Notes: generated by a model not told the origin, from the letters alone. DNA of 64,000 nt from Zeugodacus cucurbitae (GCF_028554725.1 NC_071668.1:71522719-71586718), one strand, 5' to 3'; shown: positions 1 through 13,557, numbered from the stretch's first letter. Numbers and translations: made by a program.

Positions 1-1335
1 AATTCGACAATTTGTGTTTTTAGATAAACATTTATATTTATAATTCGTTTTAAAATTATGTAATTTCTAATTAATGACATTATGATATTTAATATTTGGT
101 ATATAACTGCTTGTGTTTTGTTTTTTGCACACTGGTAAGTTTACTTTTGAAATTGAGCTTCTATTGAAATAATTAATTATTAATGTACTGCACTATCATG
201 TAGCAATTAAAAATCAATTCACAATAAATGATAAACAAATAATTTGGCATTTGTTGAAGAGAAGATGAATTTGAAGAAAAATTTCATAAAATAAAATAAA
301 ATTCATAATATTAATCGATGCAGCCCTGTGTACGAAAAAAGGCGAGAAGTCGCCATCTTGGAAATTAGACAAAAAGCACTGGAAGAAGAAGAAAAATCGA
401 AACAATTGACAGCGCCAGCGAGCAGAAAATCGCGTCAAAAATTTAGTTATTTCTTACAATTAGCAAAAATTCCGTCACCAAAAACATTTCCAAGCAGATA
501 AAAACGAATTGGCAAACGGGCTAACTGAAAATTGTGTAAAAACAGCTTAAAACTGGAGCAACAGAAGAGGCGAAAAAAAGTTGAAGAAGCAGCTCTTAAA
601 AGCAGAAAAGAAAAAATTGCGAAGCGACGAGTAGGAAAAAGTTTCGTTTTCCCCTTTTACGTTGCTTTTGCCGTTGCGTTTTCCGCCAGCAGAAAAGAAA
701 TTATCATTTGCAAGTGTTTGGAAATAAACGCATTGCAAACAATATTAAGTTAGCCTACAACGTGCTTACTTTTATCCTTAGTATAGTGTGAAACACTTTT
801 ATTAACGGTACTGGATTTTCACTTGTGTTATTGGAACGCCAATCGGAAAAAAGGGGAGAACGACGGTATTCATTCGTTTCATATACTGCTGCCAATCAAT
901 CTGTCAAAGCCTCCATCCCTTTTGAAGCATCGTACGTTAAGTGATACATTCGTTCATACATTCATAATTATTAATCTTCTTATGGGTACGATTAGAAAAC
1001 TGCAATAATTGCAGAACTACCGTTGTGGAATCGCTGCGATAGCATTACAAATACTATCTACATACTCAACATCATATGCGGTCAATTTCATTCCAAAAGC
1101 TGCAACAAATACAACATTTACCACTGTGGCTGAGAGGTTACAGCAAATCAGCTTAGGAAGTTGTTCATCACATGCGACACCTTCGAAGATAATCATTTGA
1201 AAGGAAACAATCATAATATACTTCAAATTACTGTTTGTTTCAACAGTGAAGTTTATCCATAGCTTAACAAAAATTCGGGTTCTATTGGACTATGTCTGAG
1301 CATTTGCATCGTCGAGTACAAACACACACATAGCC
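1..1335 (+). other. Upstream region and probable 5' leader of Not3
   Basis: This stretch precedes the Not3 start codon and no conserved protein is seen in any frame. Bases from about 310 to 1335 are less AT-rich than the first 300 and run without an obvious splice pair into the ATG at 1336, so much of it is likely promoter plus 5' untranslated exon. Short ORFs here (for example 532-753 and 823-1200) have no recognisable domain and read as chance frames. The transcription start cannot be placed from sequence alone. Confidence 0.5.
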
Positions 1336-4300
1336 ATGGCTGCGACGAGAAAGTTGCAAGGTGAGCAATCATCACTATCAGTTACTGGGTATTAACATGT
1401 AAATATGAGTATCAGCTGATTTTCTTAGCATCTATATTACGACAACGTATTTGATATATATATGTATATTCTATATAAGCCCGGGGGCTAGTCGTAAATG
1501 AAAAGCAATGATATTTGTTAAGAATTTGTATATATACAATAGCTCTAAAATAATAAGCGCTATCTTACAAGTTTAAGTATACTCGGCTTGACAATTGCAT
1601 TTTTGATAAGTTACTGATCTAGTTAATTTCCATCTAAACGAAAGAAAAACAGCTTCATTCTAACGGTATACCACACGTAACAAATTTTTTTTGTTGATAA
1701 TTGCCTGAGAGCTTTATATATCAGATTTGGAATATGACTAATGTACCCATTTCTTATAATCTTGAAATCATACTATTGTTCTTGCAATTCGTACTCAGTT
1801 TAACTAAAAATTATTATTTTTAGTGCGAATTTTGCTCGTGTGACACATTCTACAGTTTTTTGCATAAGAAGTACATTGCTTAATTTGTATCAAAAGTAAG
1901 CTCGGTGAAGGTCTCACCCGCAGGAACATATTTATTTGTTTATATTTTATGTGTTCGTTTAAGTTTTGTTATATTCACACCTTTTTGTTTGTAGTGATTT
2001 GTTTTTATTTACTTTATCTACTTTTTTATATATATTTTTTGCCAGTGGATTGTCGGATGGAATGATATGAGTAGTATTAATTAACTCTATTTTTTATAAA
2101 AAATATTGGCAAACAAATGTTTGTATTACTTTCATGGAGAATGTGTGTCTTATCGGCTTTTAAATTGTTGAAAAAATTGGGTCATTGCAATTGTCTGTGC
2201 CATGACATTAATATTATATATATATGTACTCGTATATTTGTAGGTATAATACCCCTGTACATATATATTCATTGTATAAATCCACACGTAGCGTTGAATG
2301 AATACTTAGTGCATGCGCACGGATTGAGTTGTGATAAATTCGCTTTAAATATTTGCGAACGTATTTTCATTATTAGTATAATAATAATTACAATATTTTT
2401 TTTTTTTAATTCATGAAATAATAAGTATATATGTTTATTTATATTTTTTTTTTCAATAAATTTTGTTGAAACATTTTTTTTTTCATTCTGTATTTTAATA
2501 CCAAAAGTGTGTTTAGAGTCATACGTATCTATCCAATTATCAGCACTTATAGTAAATGCAGCAATCAATGTTGCATTTCTAAGCAAGTAATTACTCCAAC
2601 TCACAAAAGAACACACGTATTTGATACATATGTACATATGTAGTTGACAACGGTAGTGAAGCAATTTTGCCACCCACTCGCTGCCCCAACTGACCCCATC
2701 AGGCATATAAACAAACGAGTAAGAAACTACCCGTCTCACGTGTGCACTCGTATATTTGTGTTTTTGCTCGTTCAACCCTTGGCTGTGGTTGCATTCGTGA
2801 CCAATGGGTATCTTAAATTCAACTTTACCACAATAATGTACGCATTGTAGATAACACATCATATAGAAACTCTGTAAACTATTTTGCGCTTAAATTCTTT
2901 ATGCAAACAATTTTATGTGTTGAAATGCGCGGCACCATATTTACATATAAATACATGTATAATATAAAAATCGCATATCACTTATATTGATAGTAAATAT
3001 ATATTTTTTTCAGGTGAAATTGACAGATGTCTGAAAAAAGTTGCTGAAGGGGTGGAAACATTCGAGGATATATGGAAAAAAGTGCATAATGCTACAAACA
3101 GTAATCAGAAGGTACGTCAATTCCATGTTGTTTGCACAGTATGAAACAGTTTTATATGTGTAACTATGTAGCTTTGAAAGTGTGCAGTATTTAACTGCCA
3201 ATGGTAGAATTTAGAGACATAATTGGCCAATGCGTCAGCTTTAAATAATTTGTATATGTATGTTTTGCGGGTTTTCTATAAAATATAATGTTGTTTGTAG
3301 CCAGTTGTTAATTTAAAAAACCAAATTACGATTTATAAGAGGATGATACTATTTTGTTTAAGGAAAAGTATGAAGCGGATCTTAAAAAAGAAATCAAGAA
3401 GTTGCAAAGGCTTCGAGATCAAATCAAATCATGGATTGCATCTGGGGAGATTAAAGATAAAAGCCAGCTGCTGGAGAATAGGCGTCTCATTGAAACGGTG
3501 AGCATTTTTTACATATACAATATTTTAATAGAATTATTCAATATTATTGTTTTATAAATTTTATGATGATTTCGAAATCAGCAAATGGAACGTTTCAAAA
3601 TCGTAGAACGTGAAACGAAAACGAAAGCGTATTCGAAAGAAGGACTGGGCGCTGCACAAAAAACAGATCCAGCTCAACGTAAGAAAGATGAGGCACGTAA
3701 CTGGTTAACATCGTCTATTAGTTCATTGCAACTGCAAATAGATCAATATGAAAGTGAGATTGAATCCTTATTGGCGGCAAAAAAGAAGCGCCTCGATCGC
3801 GACAAACAAGATCGCATGGATGAGTTTCGCGCTAAGTTGGATCGTAATAAATTCCACGTTATGAAACTGGAAACAGTGTTAAGATTACTCGACAATGACG
3901 GTGTTGAAGCAGAACAAGTTAGTAAACTAGTTGATTTAGTAATCAATAAAAATGTGCTATACTATTCCATTACATACATATACCACATTCCACAGGTAAA
4001 TAAAATTAAGGATGATGTTGAATATTACATTGAATCCTCACAAGAGCCGAATTTCGAAGAGAATGAGTTTCTTTATGATGACATTATTGGCCTGGACGAT
4101 GTGGAGTTATCTGGCACAGGTGAGTTGTGTGCGGTGGAGATTTTTGTGTGAATGATTATATAGTTTTATTAGAACATAATGTTAGGTATAATGAAATGTA
4201 GCGTCATGCAAAGCATGTTTTCGTGCATACAAACGATATTTCTTTCGTTGTGTGTGTGCATATGCGTTAGCCTTTATTATAGATAAAAAAAAGAAAATTA

Positions 4301-6422
4301 ATACATATTTACACTTTGAAAGTTTATTGTGCAGACGTATACTTATACATATATATATGTTTCTGCCTTTATTTTCATATTTTACTCTGAATATCATCCA
4401 CATCAACGGCTTAACATAATTATGTTCTCAATGTGATTAAAAACCACAATATCCACAAAAAAATATAAAAACAAAAATAAAAATATAAAAAAAACTCCCG
4501 TAAAATGTGTTGAATGAAAATGATTTGATTTGTTGAACAACAACGTCCATCCATCGGCCATCTAACAACTCACAACAAATACACAAATTATGTTTTGGCA
4601 ATGCAACCGAATTTGCGCGTCAATTTGTGTGCATTATTTATATTACCACAACATTATCTAACGAATAACTGTATGTCGTATGCTATACAATATATTAATA
4701 ACAATTATTAAATACACACAAAAAAAAAAAATAATAATAATAACAAATAAACGAAATCATATGATTTCGCTTAACTTATCTAAAACGCTGTGGATCCTGT
4801 GCTACAACAACAACAAATGTTGTCTGAATGATGTTGAATGAATGACGGATTTGTGGTGTTGATTGAATTAATTCTACTAAAGGTGTTTCACTTGGTATTC
4901 CATCATCAGCCACTACCGACAGCAATAACAGCAACGAGACCAGCGGTTCGCCAAGCAGTATAACATCGGGTGGCAGTCCTGTGCAATCGCCAGCGCCAGC
5001 AACTGGTACACAACAGCCGCTGCAACAACAATCTGCGACAGCGGCGGCGACAACGACGTTGGCGTCAACAATGAATACGACGGCAGCGGCAGTAACAACG
5101 GCGCAACAACAACAACAACAGCAGCAAAATAATAACAGCAACAGCATGAATTACGCAGCGGAAGCAGCTGCGGCGGCGGCGGCGGCAGCCACAGCGTCGG
5201 CGAATAGTAATACAGATGCGACAGCCAGCGATAAAAGGAACAAAAATGAGAGTAATTCTAGTAGCAAAACAAAAGTGAGTAGACGCTGTTATAAAAAATG
5301 TGCGCAAAACTTTATTTATATTAAACAACCGGGTTTTCTTTTCTTTTACACTATAGCAACCTGTAAAGCCAACGGCAGTGCGTGCAGCAAATAGCAGTGG
5401 TAAACCTTCTAGTGGCTCAACATCAGAAAGTTTGTTTCACATTTGTAGTTGCAGTGTGTAGTATAGACTAATTTTAATGAGTGCTTTCTTTTATTTGCAG
5501 CGTCTTCAAATAAAGCCGTTAGTTCGACGCCCAATAAGAATCATAACCAACAACAACAACAGCAACAGCCCACCGCAGCGGCAATAGTGGCAGCAGCAAT
5601 GGGTGGTCAAACAGCGCCAACGCTGGTGACGAGCACGGCAAATAGCATAGTTGGTGGTGCGCCCACGTTGGCGGCCACCGTTGCCGCCATGGCTGCTGGC
5701 CATAGTCCTGCACTGCAACAACATGCGCCAGCGCCCAGCTTAAATGCGACAAATGCAACGGCAACGATTGGTGGTGGTGCGACAACGGTGACAGCCGCAG
5801 TGGTCGCTAATAATGGTAGCAGTAACAGTAACAACAACATTCAAGGCCAATCTGTGATTCAAGCGACGCCAATTATTGCATTTGCGGCTGTAGCGAAAAA
5901 TAACACATGTAAGTGGGAGGGCATGCGAATATCTCCAAAAAAACATTAAATTACTCCAACAATTTAATTAATTATATTAACATTCTGTATATCACATCAT
6001 TTAACAACATTTTTTTTTTTGTTTAAATTTAGCACATCTTGAAAACGGGCCTGTGCATACGGCGACTTCATACGGAATGACTGCACCCACGGTAGTAACC
6101 AATTCACAGCATCAGCAACAACAACAACAACAATTATCCAATCTTCAAACGAATTCCTCACATTTACAAAACGGTTTGTTTATATCTACATTACATACGC
6201 ATGTCCATCTTTATGTCTTATCATAAATGTTGTTGTTCTTTTTGTTGTTCTGTAGCGCATAATAACACTTCCAATAACAACGCATCAAATAGTTTAGCGA
6301 ATGCTGTGCAGCAAGGAAGCGCAGCTGCTGGTATGGTGGTGAATAATGTTGGCGGTAATAATTTGGTAAATTGCATTTCTCCAAACGGTATATCGCAAGT
6401 AATTGGCGCACAGCAACAGCAA

Positions 6423-6457
<35 letters not shown>

Positions 6458-6698
6458 AGTTATTGGTGTAACTAACAATGGCACCCGGGTTTCACCGGGT
6501 TTGCTGTCACCGAAGCATATGAATGGCATGCCTGTGTCCGCAGCCAATATAAACAACAATAATAACAACAACAACAATAATAATAATTCGATGGATGCGA
6601 TTTCATTAAAGACAATAGCTCAGGAAGCTATTAATCGGTCGGTAATCGATACCAATTCATTGACGCAAGGACCCGGACAACAGATTGACAATAGGCAA

Positions 6699-6729
<31 letters not shown>

Positions 6730-7785
6730 AGCAAGCGCCACAATCACAGCAGGTCTTACAGCATTTCTCAACCGATACAACTGCCAATCAGCAACAACAA
6801 CAACAACAACAACAATCTGGTGGTTTAGCAGCAGCCGCGGTAGCCTTTGCTGCAGCAGCCGCCGCAACAAATGGACCGGCAACAGCGGGTGCGGGCCCAG
6901 TCGGCAGTGCAGTGCAAAGTGGTTTAGGCGGTATGACGAATGCAGCGGTGGGTCAACCAGGCGCTAGTAATAGCGGTGTTAATGCACCAGTGGGTAGCAA
7001 ACCACTGCAACAGCAGCAGCAACAGCAACAACAACAACAACAACAACAACCCACAAATGAAGCGCATATAACGCCACTACTTGGCGTAGCACCGCTTGGC
7101 ACATTGCCGCTACATAAAGATCATCAATTGCAATTCAAAATGATGGAAGCCGCTTACTATCACCTCCCGACACCAGCCGACTCGGAAAGATTGAATATAT
7201 ATCTGCCGCGTACGCCAGTGCCGACACCACTGCATTATCCTCAGGTTGGTGTAAATATTGCATTTATGCTATCCTGGTTATATATATAAACATATATTCT
7301 TATATAACAACAGCAACAGCTTCCACTCTACGATACCGTTGAATTTTATCAACGACTCTCAACCGAAACGCTCTTCTTTGTTTTCTATTATATGGAAGGT
7401 TCGAAGGCGCAATATTTAGCAGCGAAAGCATTGAAAAAGCAAAGCTGGCGATTTCACACAAAGTACATGATGTGGTTCCAAAGGCATGAGGAACCAAAAA
7501 TTATTAACGATGATTACGAACAGGTATGTTACATGTAGCTATGTGTATACCAATGGAAGTTACCGCATTTCGAGTTCATACTTTTGTTGTTGCTGTTTTT
7601 TTTATTGTTTTTTATTTTTATTTTGATGTTATTGTTATTTTTATTAATTTCGTAATGCTAATTCATTGTTTTATAATCACTCCTAGGGTACGTACATCTA
7701 TTTTGATTACGAGAAATGGAGTCAACGCAAAAAGGAGGGATTTACTTTTGAATACAAGTACTTAGAAGACAAGGAGTTGAATTGA
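1336..7785 (+). CDS. Not3: CCR4-NOT complex subunit 3 (Not3/CNOT3), 12 coding exons, 1009 aa
   Basis: Scaffold subunit of the CCR4-NOT deadenylase, which shortens mRNA poly(A) tails and represses translation in the cytoplasm. Exons: 1336-1360, 3014-3111, 3363-3497, 3582-3917, 3996-4119, 4883-5274, 5357-5429, 5501-5908, 6033-6173, 6256-7244, 7314-7523, 7687-7785. All junctions are GT-AG, phases match, and the total is 3030 nt. The N-terminal ~240 residues are the charged coiled-coil Not3 domain, opening MAATRKLQGEIDRCLKKV and ending near the acidic FEENEFLYDDIIGLDDVEL. The middle (~245-850) is low-complexity Gln/Asn/Ala/Ser. The last ~150 residues form the NOT2/3/5 box (YYHLPTPADSERLNIYLPR; TLFFVFYYMEGSKAQYLAAK) and end YLEDKELN. 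Intron 1 is the longest (1361-3013) and shows nothing but AT-rich sequence. The start has a good context (agccATGg). Intron 3918-3995 is in frame and could be retained. Likely polyadenylation signal at 9028-9033. Confidence 0.95.
3918..3995 (+). other. 78-nt in-frame, stop-free intron of Not3
   Basis: The segment starts GTTAGT and ends CACAG, is 26 codons long and has no stop, so retention would insert 26 hydrophobic, Tyr/Ile-rich residues between EAEQ and VNKIKDD. The Not3 family is continuous across this point (LDND..EAEQ followed by a KIKDDVEYY motif), so normal removal is expected. The donor is weaker than the other Not3 donors. Confidence 0.75.
6411..7049 (+). repeat. CAG/CAA trinucleotide tracts coding poly-Gln in Not3 exon 10
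   Basis: Four mixed CAG/CAA tracts lie at about 6411-6458, 6695-6734, 6790-6814 and 7008-7049, coding runs of roughly 8-16 Gln. An AAC/AAT tract near 6549-6588 codes poly-Asn. CAG and CAA are interleaved, as is usual for fly poly-Q, which reduces slippage. Lengths are likely polymorphic. Confidence 0.9.
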
Positions 7786-9045
7786 ACGCTGTATGATGCA
7801 GCCAATGTATAAAAGAAAAAACACTTTTGTTATAAAAACATGCATAACTTCTAAGCTACATCAGCCAACAACAGCAACAAAAACATCTCTACCACCACCT
7901 CTTTTAACAGCTAACAACAACAGCGCAATTTCTGAAACTACCAACTAGAACGAACAAGAAGTACTGCAAACGTTTGCAAATACCTGTCGACTTTTTCCAT
8001 ATGTTGTTCCTTTTTTTTTTGAATTTGCTATGTTCACTTTTTTACTGTTTATGAGTTAAAACGAGAAAAGAAAGCGAAAAATATCAAATTTACAACATAC
8101 AATCATACATCATATAAAAAATAGTACATAAAAATTTACTGAAAATTCTAAAAAAAAAGCAAAGAATTATGATTTGTTAAACCTGAGAAAATATGCTAGG
8201 TCTTCAGTAAGAGTCGTAATTAAACATAGAACACTTCTACTACAACACAGATTAATTTGCGGCGAAAATGTTACTTTAGTTTAAAATTCGCATTTAACAC
8301 AAACATTTTAGCATTTGTCGGAAATTAACTGAAACACAAGTAGTTACAATTGTAGTAAATCGTTAAAAAGGAACATGACCTCTCACGAGGAGGAAGCAGT
8401 GGCAGTTGCTGCCAACAAATTCCTCTATGGTTTCTGCAGCAGTTGCGCGAACGCAAGCAAGTTGAAGAAACACATATTTGATGCCAAGCAGTGAGTCATC
8501 AATACGTTTATGCTGTCACCGCATTCATTACCTCCTTACTCAATTATACATACATACAACTATGGAATGAGTTCCCCCCATAAACAAATGTTGCTTCATT
8601 TCCTTCCTTGCCCCCACCCCCCTTACTATCCCTTCACACAAATTTATACAAAACTTTACTTGGACGCATTATATGTCGCCCGACTACGATTACCTAATTT
8701 CTCTAGGTCTACTTTTTAGTTTTTCCATTTTGTATTCATTCATTGAACATTAAATATTATACATTTTGCAATTAGAGAAAAAATGGAAAAACTCCCAACT
8801 ATACATATATGATACTTTATAAAAGATGAAAATGTTTTACAAGCAAACAACAAGAAAGAAAAAAAAATCGAAAAAATGGTAAAAAAAGAGGTGAAGTTAA
8901 AAGAATATTATAACAAAGAACTTTGAAGAACAAAAATCATCAAATGAAAAGTAAATACAAAGCAAAACAACAAAAAAAAAAAAGAAAATTTAAATCTTTT
9001 GAAAAAAGGATTTAAGCTAATTTTTAAAATAAAAATTTAAAATAT
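7786..9045 (+). other. Probable 3' untranslated region of Not3
   Basis: About 1.26 kb follow the TGA stop and run to an AATAAA at 9028-9033. The sequence is A-rich. The only unusual content is the short ORF with splice-like signals at 8375-8719, listed separately. Confidence 0.6.
8375..8719 (+). CDS. Candidate small ORF downstream of Not3, possibly two exons
   Basis: An ATG at 8375 opens a 39-codon frame ending TGA at 8492-8494 (begins MTSHEEEAVAVAANKFLYGF, ends FDAKQ). It is more GC-rich than the surrounding A-rich DNA and contains Cys residues (CSSC). The stop overlaps a consensus donor GTGAGT at 8491; a pyrimidine-rich acceptor ending CTCTAG lies at 8701-8706. Splicing 8490 to 8707 would replace the stop with codons for STF and end at TAG 8717-8719, giving about 42 residues. 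I recognise no family. It could be a separate small gene, a dicistronic or alternative product of the Not3 transcript, or a chance ORF next to a 3'UTR intron. Confidence 0.25.
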
Positions 9046-10246
9046 TATTACAAAAAAAAAATGCCTGTCTTATATCTTATTTAAAATGTTTTCTTTGGCT
9101 CATCATGCAACATCACATTTTCTTTTTTATTTACACCTTAACATTTTGTGTTCAATTTTGACGGATTTTAGCGATTTTAGTATATAGAATAATATACTTA
9201 AAGCAAATATCAGCGGCTTTATAAATTAGATGATGATGTTGTTAAAAATGTAGGAAGGATTTTCGGCAAATTTAAACAAATTTTGACTGAATTGAAGCCT
9301 TTCATAAACGATAAGCGGTATTATTTTTAGTAATGTATCCCAAAGTTTCGTGTACGATTATGTTTATGAGTAAAATATCGGCAATATATACGAAGTACAT
9401 AAGCTCATAGCCCAAATTTGAAGAAAATCTGTGAGATAACTGTTTTCTTAACTGTGAAATAACTGTTTTCAGATCTATGAAATGAGTGTCTTCAGATCTG
9501 TGAAATAACTGTTTTCTGATTTACGACCTGTGAAAAGCTACAACCGCTCTCAGAAATATATTTGTGCCGATAAGTGGTGTATATAGCACAGCAAACAACT
9601 ACAACAGCAATGAGAACTGTCGGTACAATATTAATGCCCATAAAAGTGTGTTTTACAAATATTCAAGTAAGTTTTTTAGAGTTAGAGATTCCCACTTTTA
9701 AAGAGTACACCACAGAGTAGCTAGAGTGCTAGCGCATTGAAACATTTAATAATGTTATTACGCTATTGTGTATATTTATAATTTTTTTTTTGTTTACTGC
9801 ATCAATTCATAAAATAATTAAAGTTTTTCATTTTTAATTATTAAATTCATATTTTTTAAATGAAATTAATATTTTTAGCTGAAAATTTTAACCAATAACA
9901 AGAATTTTATTGTTTAATGTTGTATAAATAATAGAAAATCAATACAGACCAATTGCATTTGTAGATGATTTGTAACTGATGTCAAAATTCGAAAATTATT
10001 GAGAAATTTGAGATAAACAAAATTATATACCATTATAAATGAGAAAAAAAGATTTTATATCAATATTTGAAAATTTTTCTTATTTTAATTTCTGCTTAAT
10101 ATTTTTATATTTAAATTTTACAACCAAAATTATAATAATATTGATGCCTTTTAAAAAGTTTGCTTAGAAGAGAATATAATTGCAAAAATTATTTTTATTA
10201 ATTGCTCACTAATTTATGCCTATTAAACTTTGGGGAAGTCCTTTAA
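9046..10246. other. AT-rich spacer downstream of Not3; no gene seen
   Basis: No coding frame or RNA gene is recognisable. It contains a short imperfect tandem array at about 9428-9540, listed separately. Confidence 0.6.
9428..9540. repeat. Imperfect tandem repeat, ~4 units
   Basis: Variants of CTGTGAAATAACTGTTTTC recur about four times over ~110 bp with AGATCT-containing linkers, at a period near 30 bp. No function is suggested. Confidence 0.6.
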
Positions 10247-10888
10247 GGGGTTAGGGGTAGTCAGAGACACGAACAAATGAGAATTTTCAGTATTTTTTTT
10301 GGTATTAAATCATGTTATTTTACAAATGTTATAATATGGCATTATTACACAATGTTTTGACTTGAAATCACGAAAATTGCAAAAAAAATTATAATTTCCA
10401 AAGTTATAGCTATTTGTGTTGACCCAATTCCAAAAAAAAGACAATTGCGGTGACTATCATAAGTCCCTTTAGATTCATCTAAACTCAATTGGACAAGAAA
10501 AATGTGTTTTATAAATAGATAATCTTTTATATTTAAATTTAATTTTTTTTTCCAAAAATTAAAGTGGTGGCCTCAAGAATTTTTTTTCTAGATTTTCGGA
10601 TTATTATGTTTTTCAGGATTATTATGTTTTCTAGAAGCTGTAAAAATTTCATTCAAATCAACTGTGCGGTTTTCAAGTTACAGTTGTCACCAGTTCAAAA
10701 CACCTAGTTTTGAGAAAAACGCATTTAAAGTTTCACCCAAGCGATTTGGAGTATCCGAGCGCTCTTTGTTATCTGTCGAATAACTCGAAAAGTAATTATC
10801 GAATCAACTTCAAATTTTCAGAGAATATTTTTAAGTTACTACACTTAATGAAAATGCAAAAATTTTTTGACTCACTACCCCTAACCTC
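10247..10888. mobile_element. TTAA-flanked, piggyBac-like MITE (642 bp)
   Basis: The left end GGGGTTAGGGGTAGTCAGAG and the inverted right end (GAGGTTAGGGGTAGTGAGTC on the minus strand) form terminal inverted repeats matching over most of 20 bp. Both ends are bordered by TTAA (10243-10246 and 10889-10892), the target duplication of piggyBac transposons. No transposase frame is inside, so it is non-autonomous. Confidence 0.75.
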
Positions 10889-10892
10889 TTAA

Positions 10893-12123
10893 CGGTAGTA
10901 AATAGTAAAATTTTCAAGTAAACGCTGAGAGAGCCGAATTGTATAAAATTTCTACCAAGCACAGATCGTTAGTATTTTTGAATTTTTAATGACCCTCCGT
11001 AGAGTTAAAATTCAAATACTGTAATGAATCGGAAGTATATATGAAAAATTATCGAAAACATATTTCGCTGATGCAAAATTCAAATATATAATTTATATGA
11101 CTTTCATTAAAACTGTTGCATGAAAAAAATAATACATATAATACATTTTAGTCTAATAATTAATTCTAATTTTAGTCTAATAAATTAAACGCTTTTCATA
11201 AGAACTCATACACTCAACGGAGTAAATCATCTCGTATTTATTATACTCGAGCACCTGACAATTTGCTGCTGATCTAGATTTAGGAAAATTGCGAACACAA
11301 GCACTTGCGCAGTTGTACACGTTTGCACAGTCAAATGGAATGAATACAATTTGCCACAAATCATTACTAATAGTATTAAAGCAAAAAAATCTTTGTTGAT
11401 TGAGTCGATTCACTCCTTATAGCTGCACTGTACGCATGCGTGACAGTATTAGCACTTTTAATGATTTGAAATCAAGTAATATTATATAAACAATATAGAC
11501 AATTTAAACGACTTAAATTGTGAACAATTATAAATATGTATGTATGTACATTTTTTTAGCACGACAGTGCACCAAACACATGTTTCGTTCATGTAAACAT
11601 TAATTCATATTTAATGATGCTAATTAATAAAGTAGGCGCATGACAATATTTTTATTGTCAATACAACACTGCATTAATTTTGTAGTAGCGCATAGTTGAC
11701 AAAAACAAAAAACAAAAATATATACATATTTAAACAAATTTTTAACATGAAAAACTTAAATTTACAAAAAATGAATTGAAACAAAATACAAAAAATATAA
11801 AACAAGTAGTGCAGCATATGTACATATAAAGCGTTTAGCTAATGTCTTCAGAAAATTTTTGGAAATCGAATATAGCAAAGAACACACAAACAAGTATGTT
11901 TAATAAATAAAAATTTAAATGCGCAACATTGAAAAATTTTTAGTAAACTGAAACATATAAAAAAAATTGAAAATTATTTAAAAGTAACATATTTATGAAA
12001 TATACCAAAGTATTTGAGAGAAAAATGAAGAACGAGAAGTGTTTTACTAAAAATCTAAACAATAAAACATTGGATTGATTGAAATAATAGTAATTAAACA
12101 CATTGATGTTGAAGAGATCAACA
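10893..12123. other. AT-rich intergenic DNA; no gene seen
   Basis: About 1.2 kb between two MITEs. The longest frame (11177-11413, minus) has no recognisable domain and no supporting splice signals. Confidence 0.6.
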
Positions 12124-12127
12124 ATAA

Positions 12128-12816
12128 GGGGCTATACCAGTGTGATATTTTCAAAAAATCGATTTCTTTATTTTTTGCTTATTTTATTTTTTTTGAAAGC
12201 GGTGATGTCGTATCTTGAATAGCTTTTAAAAGACAGCGTTCTAAAGAGCGGCCGCTCGCCTGTATAAACCGCTATAGTCGAAACTTTAAACGCGTTTTCT
12301 CGAAACGATATTTTTCAAAATTACTGACATCATAACTCAACGAGAAATTGAACCGATCGACTTCAAATATGTATTATTCTTGAATCTATTTTCTATACAA
12401 TGAGCTACGATCTTTTTGATTTGATCAAAATTGTAAATTTGGTACAAAATACTATCATATTTTTACCTAAAAAACGACTTTTTTCAGAACTACGCCATTT
12501 TGTTATTTTTTAATATTTTTCGAAAATCGTAGGACATTGTATAGGAATTACCTTCAACTTTAATAACATTTTTGATTTTTTTATTTCAGTTACTCATACG
12601 GCCGGAATCATGTCAGCAGTTGGGAACTTTACCCAACAACTAACAGCACATAACTCCGTAATTTTTCAATATTTTTGTAATGAAAAAATCTTAAAATATA
12701 GCTGAAAATATACCTTATAATGTCTAAAAAACTAAAGAAACATTCGATCGCGTACTTTCTTAAAAAAAAAATATGAAAATTGCCTAATTTTACATGGGTT
12801 ACACTTATATAGCCCC
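12128..12816. mobile_element. TTAA-type piggyBac-like MITE, copy 1 of the GGGGCTATA family (689 bp)
   Basis: It begins GGGGCTATACCAGTGTGA and ends with the near-inverted TTACACTTATATAGCCCC. The right flank is TTAA (12817-12820); the left flank reads ATAA, a one-base decay of TTAA. A second copy with a clean TTAA left flank lies at 31396. No coding capacity is seen. Confidence 0.75.
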
Positions 12817-13557
12817 TTAACGTCTTACTAACCTGACGATATAATTCTGGTTGTTAACAAACTAAAAATTATTTTTTGACCATTCAGACGGAGAATATAA
12901 TGTTTAAAATGTGAATTCGGCAAAAAACGTATTTGCAATATAATTTATATACTTATATATAGGTTCCCTGCATAAACAATTCACGTGTAAGCTCTAGCTG
13001 ATGCATACTTTTAGGCTGCAATTTTTATGTTAACAGGAATATTATCCAAATTTGAATGAAATAACAAATAACACTATAATAACAATGAAAATGGGTAGTA
13101 GAAAATCTAAATTAGTGTATCAATTATTTAGAATCTTCCCAGTTGAGTTAAAAACACATTTTTTTCATGGTAAAATACCAATTTACTAATTCTTTTAATG
13201 TTTTTTAATTGGTCAAATTTATATACTTATTTTGATTCACTTTACTTTTACTAAAATGAATGTATCTACAGCAATGTTTTTTCGTGTGGTTGAAACATCT
13301 TTAACTTTTCCGTTAATTTGAAAGCAATAATACAAATATCAATCAAGTGGATTAGTGGTAATGCCACCAAAACGCATTATTTTAAAGTGACAAATTATAT
13401 CCGTGCACTTTTTACAGGCGCATTGCTTGTTTAACTAAATACAAAATTAACATATGCACAATTTTAACAAGATTCAACTTTCTTGTAAACTGCCGACATT
13501 TGTGGACACTGTTTACATTTTTGACATTGCAAAACATTAGACGCGTTAAGCAACGTA
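12817..13557. other. Spacer / 3' flank of the SCYL3-like gene
   Basis: AT-rich. Part of it must be 3' untranslated region of the minus-strand SCYL3-like gene, whose stop codon is at 13558-13560. No gene of its own is seen. Confidence 0.55.

Noticed and set aside
2269..2862. 197-codon minus-strand ORF in Not3 intron 1
   Set aside because: AT-rich, no domain, low-complexity N/I/K/H content and no splice or codon-usage support; it lies within a clear intron.
4776..5328. Minus-strand ORFs rich in Cys, Val and Leu opposite Not3
   Set aside because: Shadows of CAG/CAA and GCG repeats in the real plus-strand exon 6.
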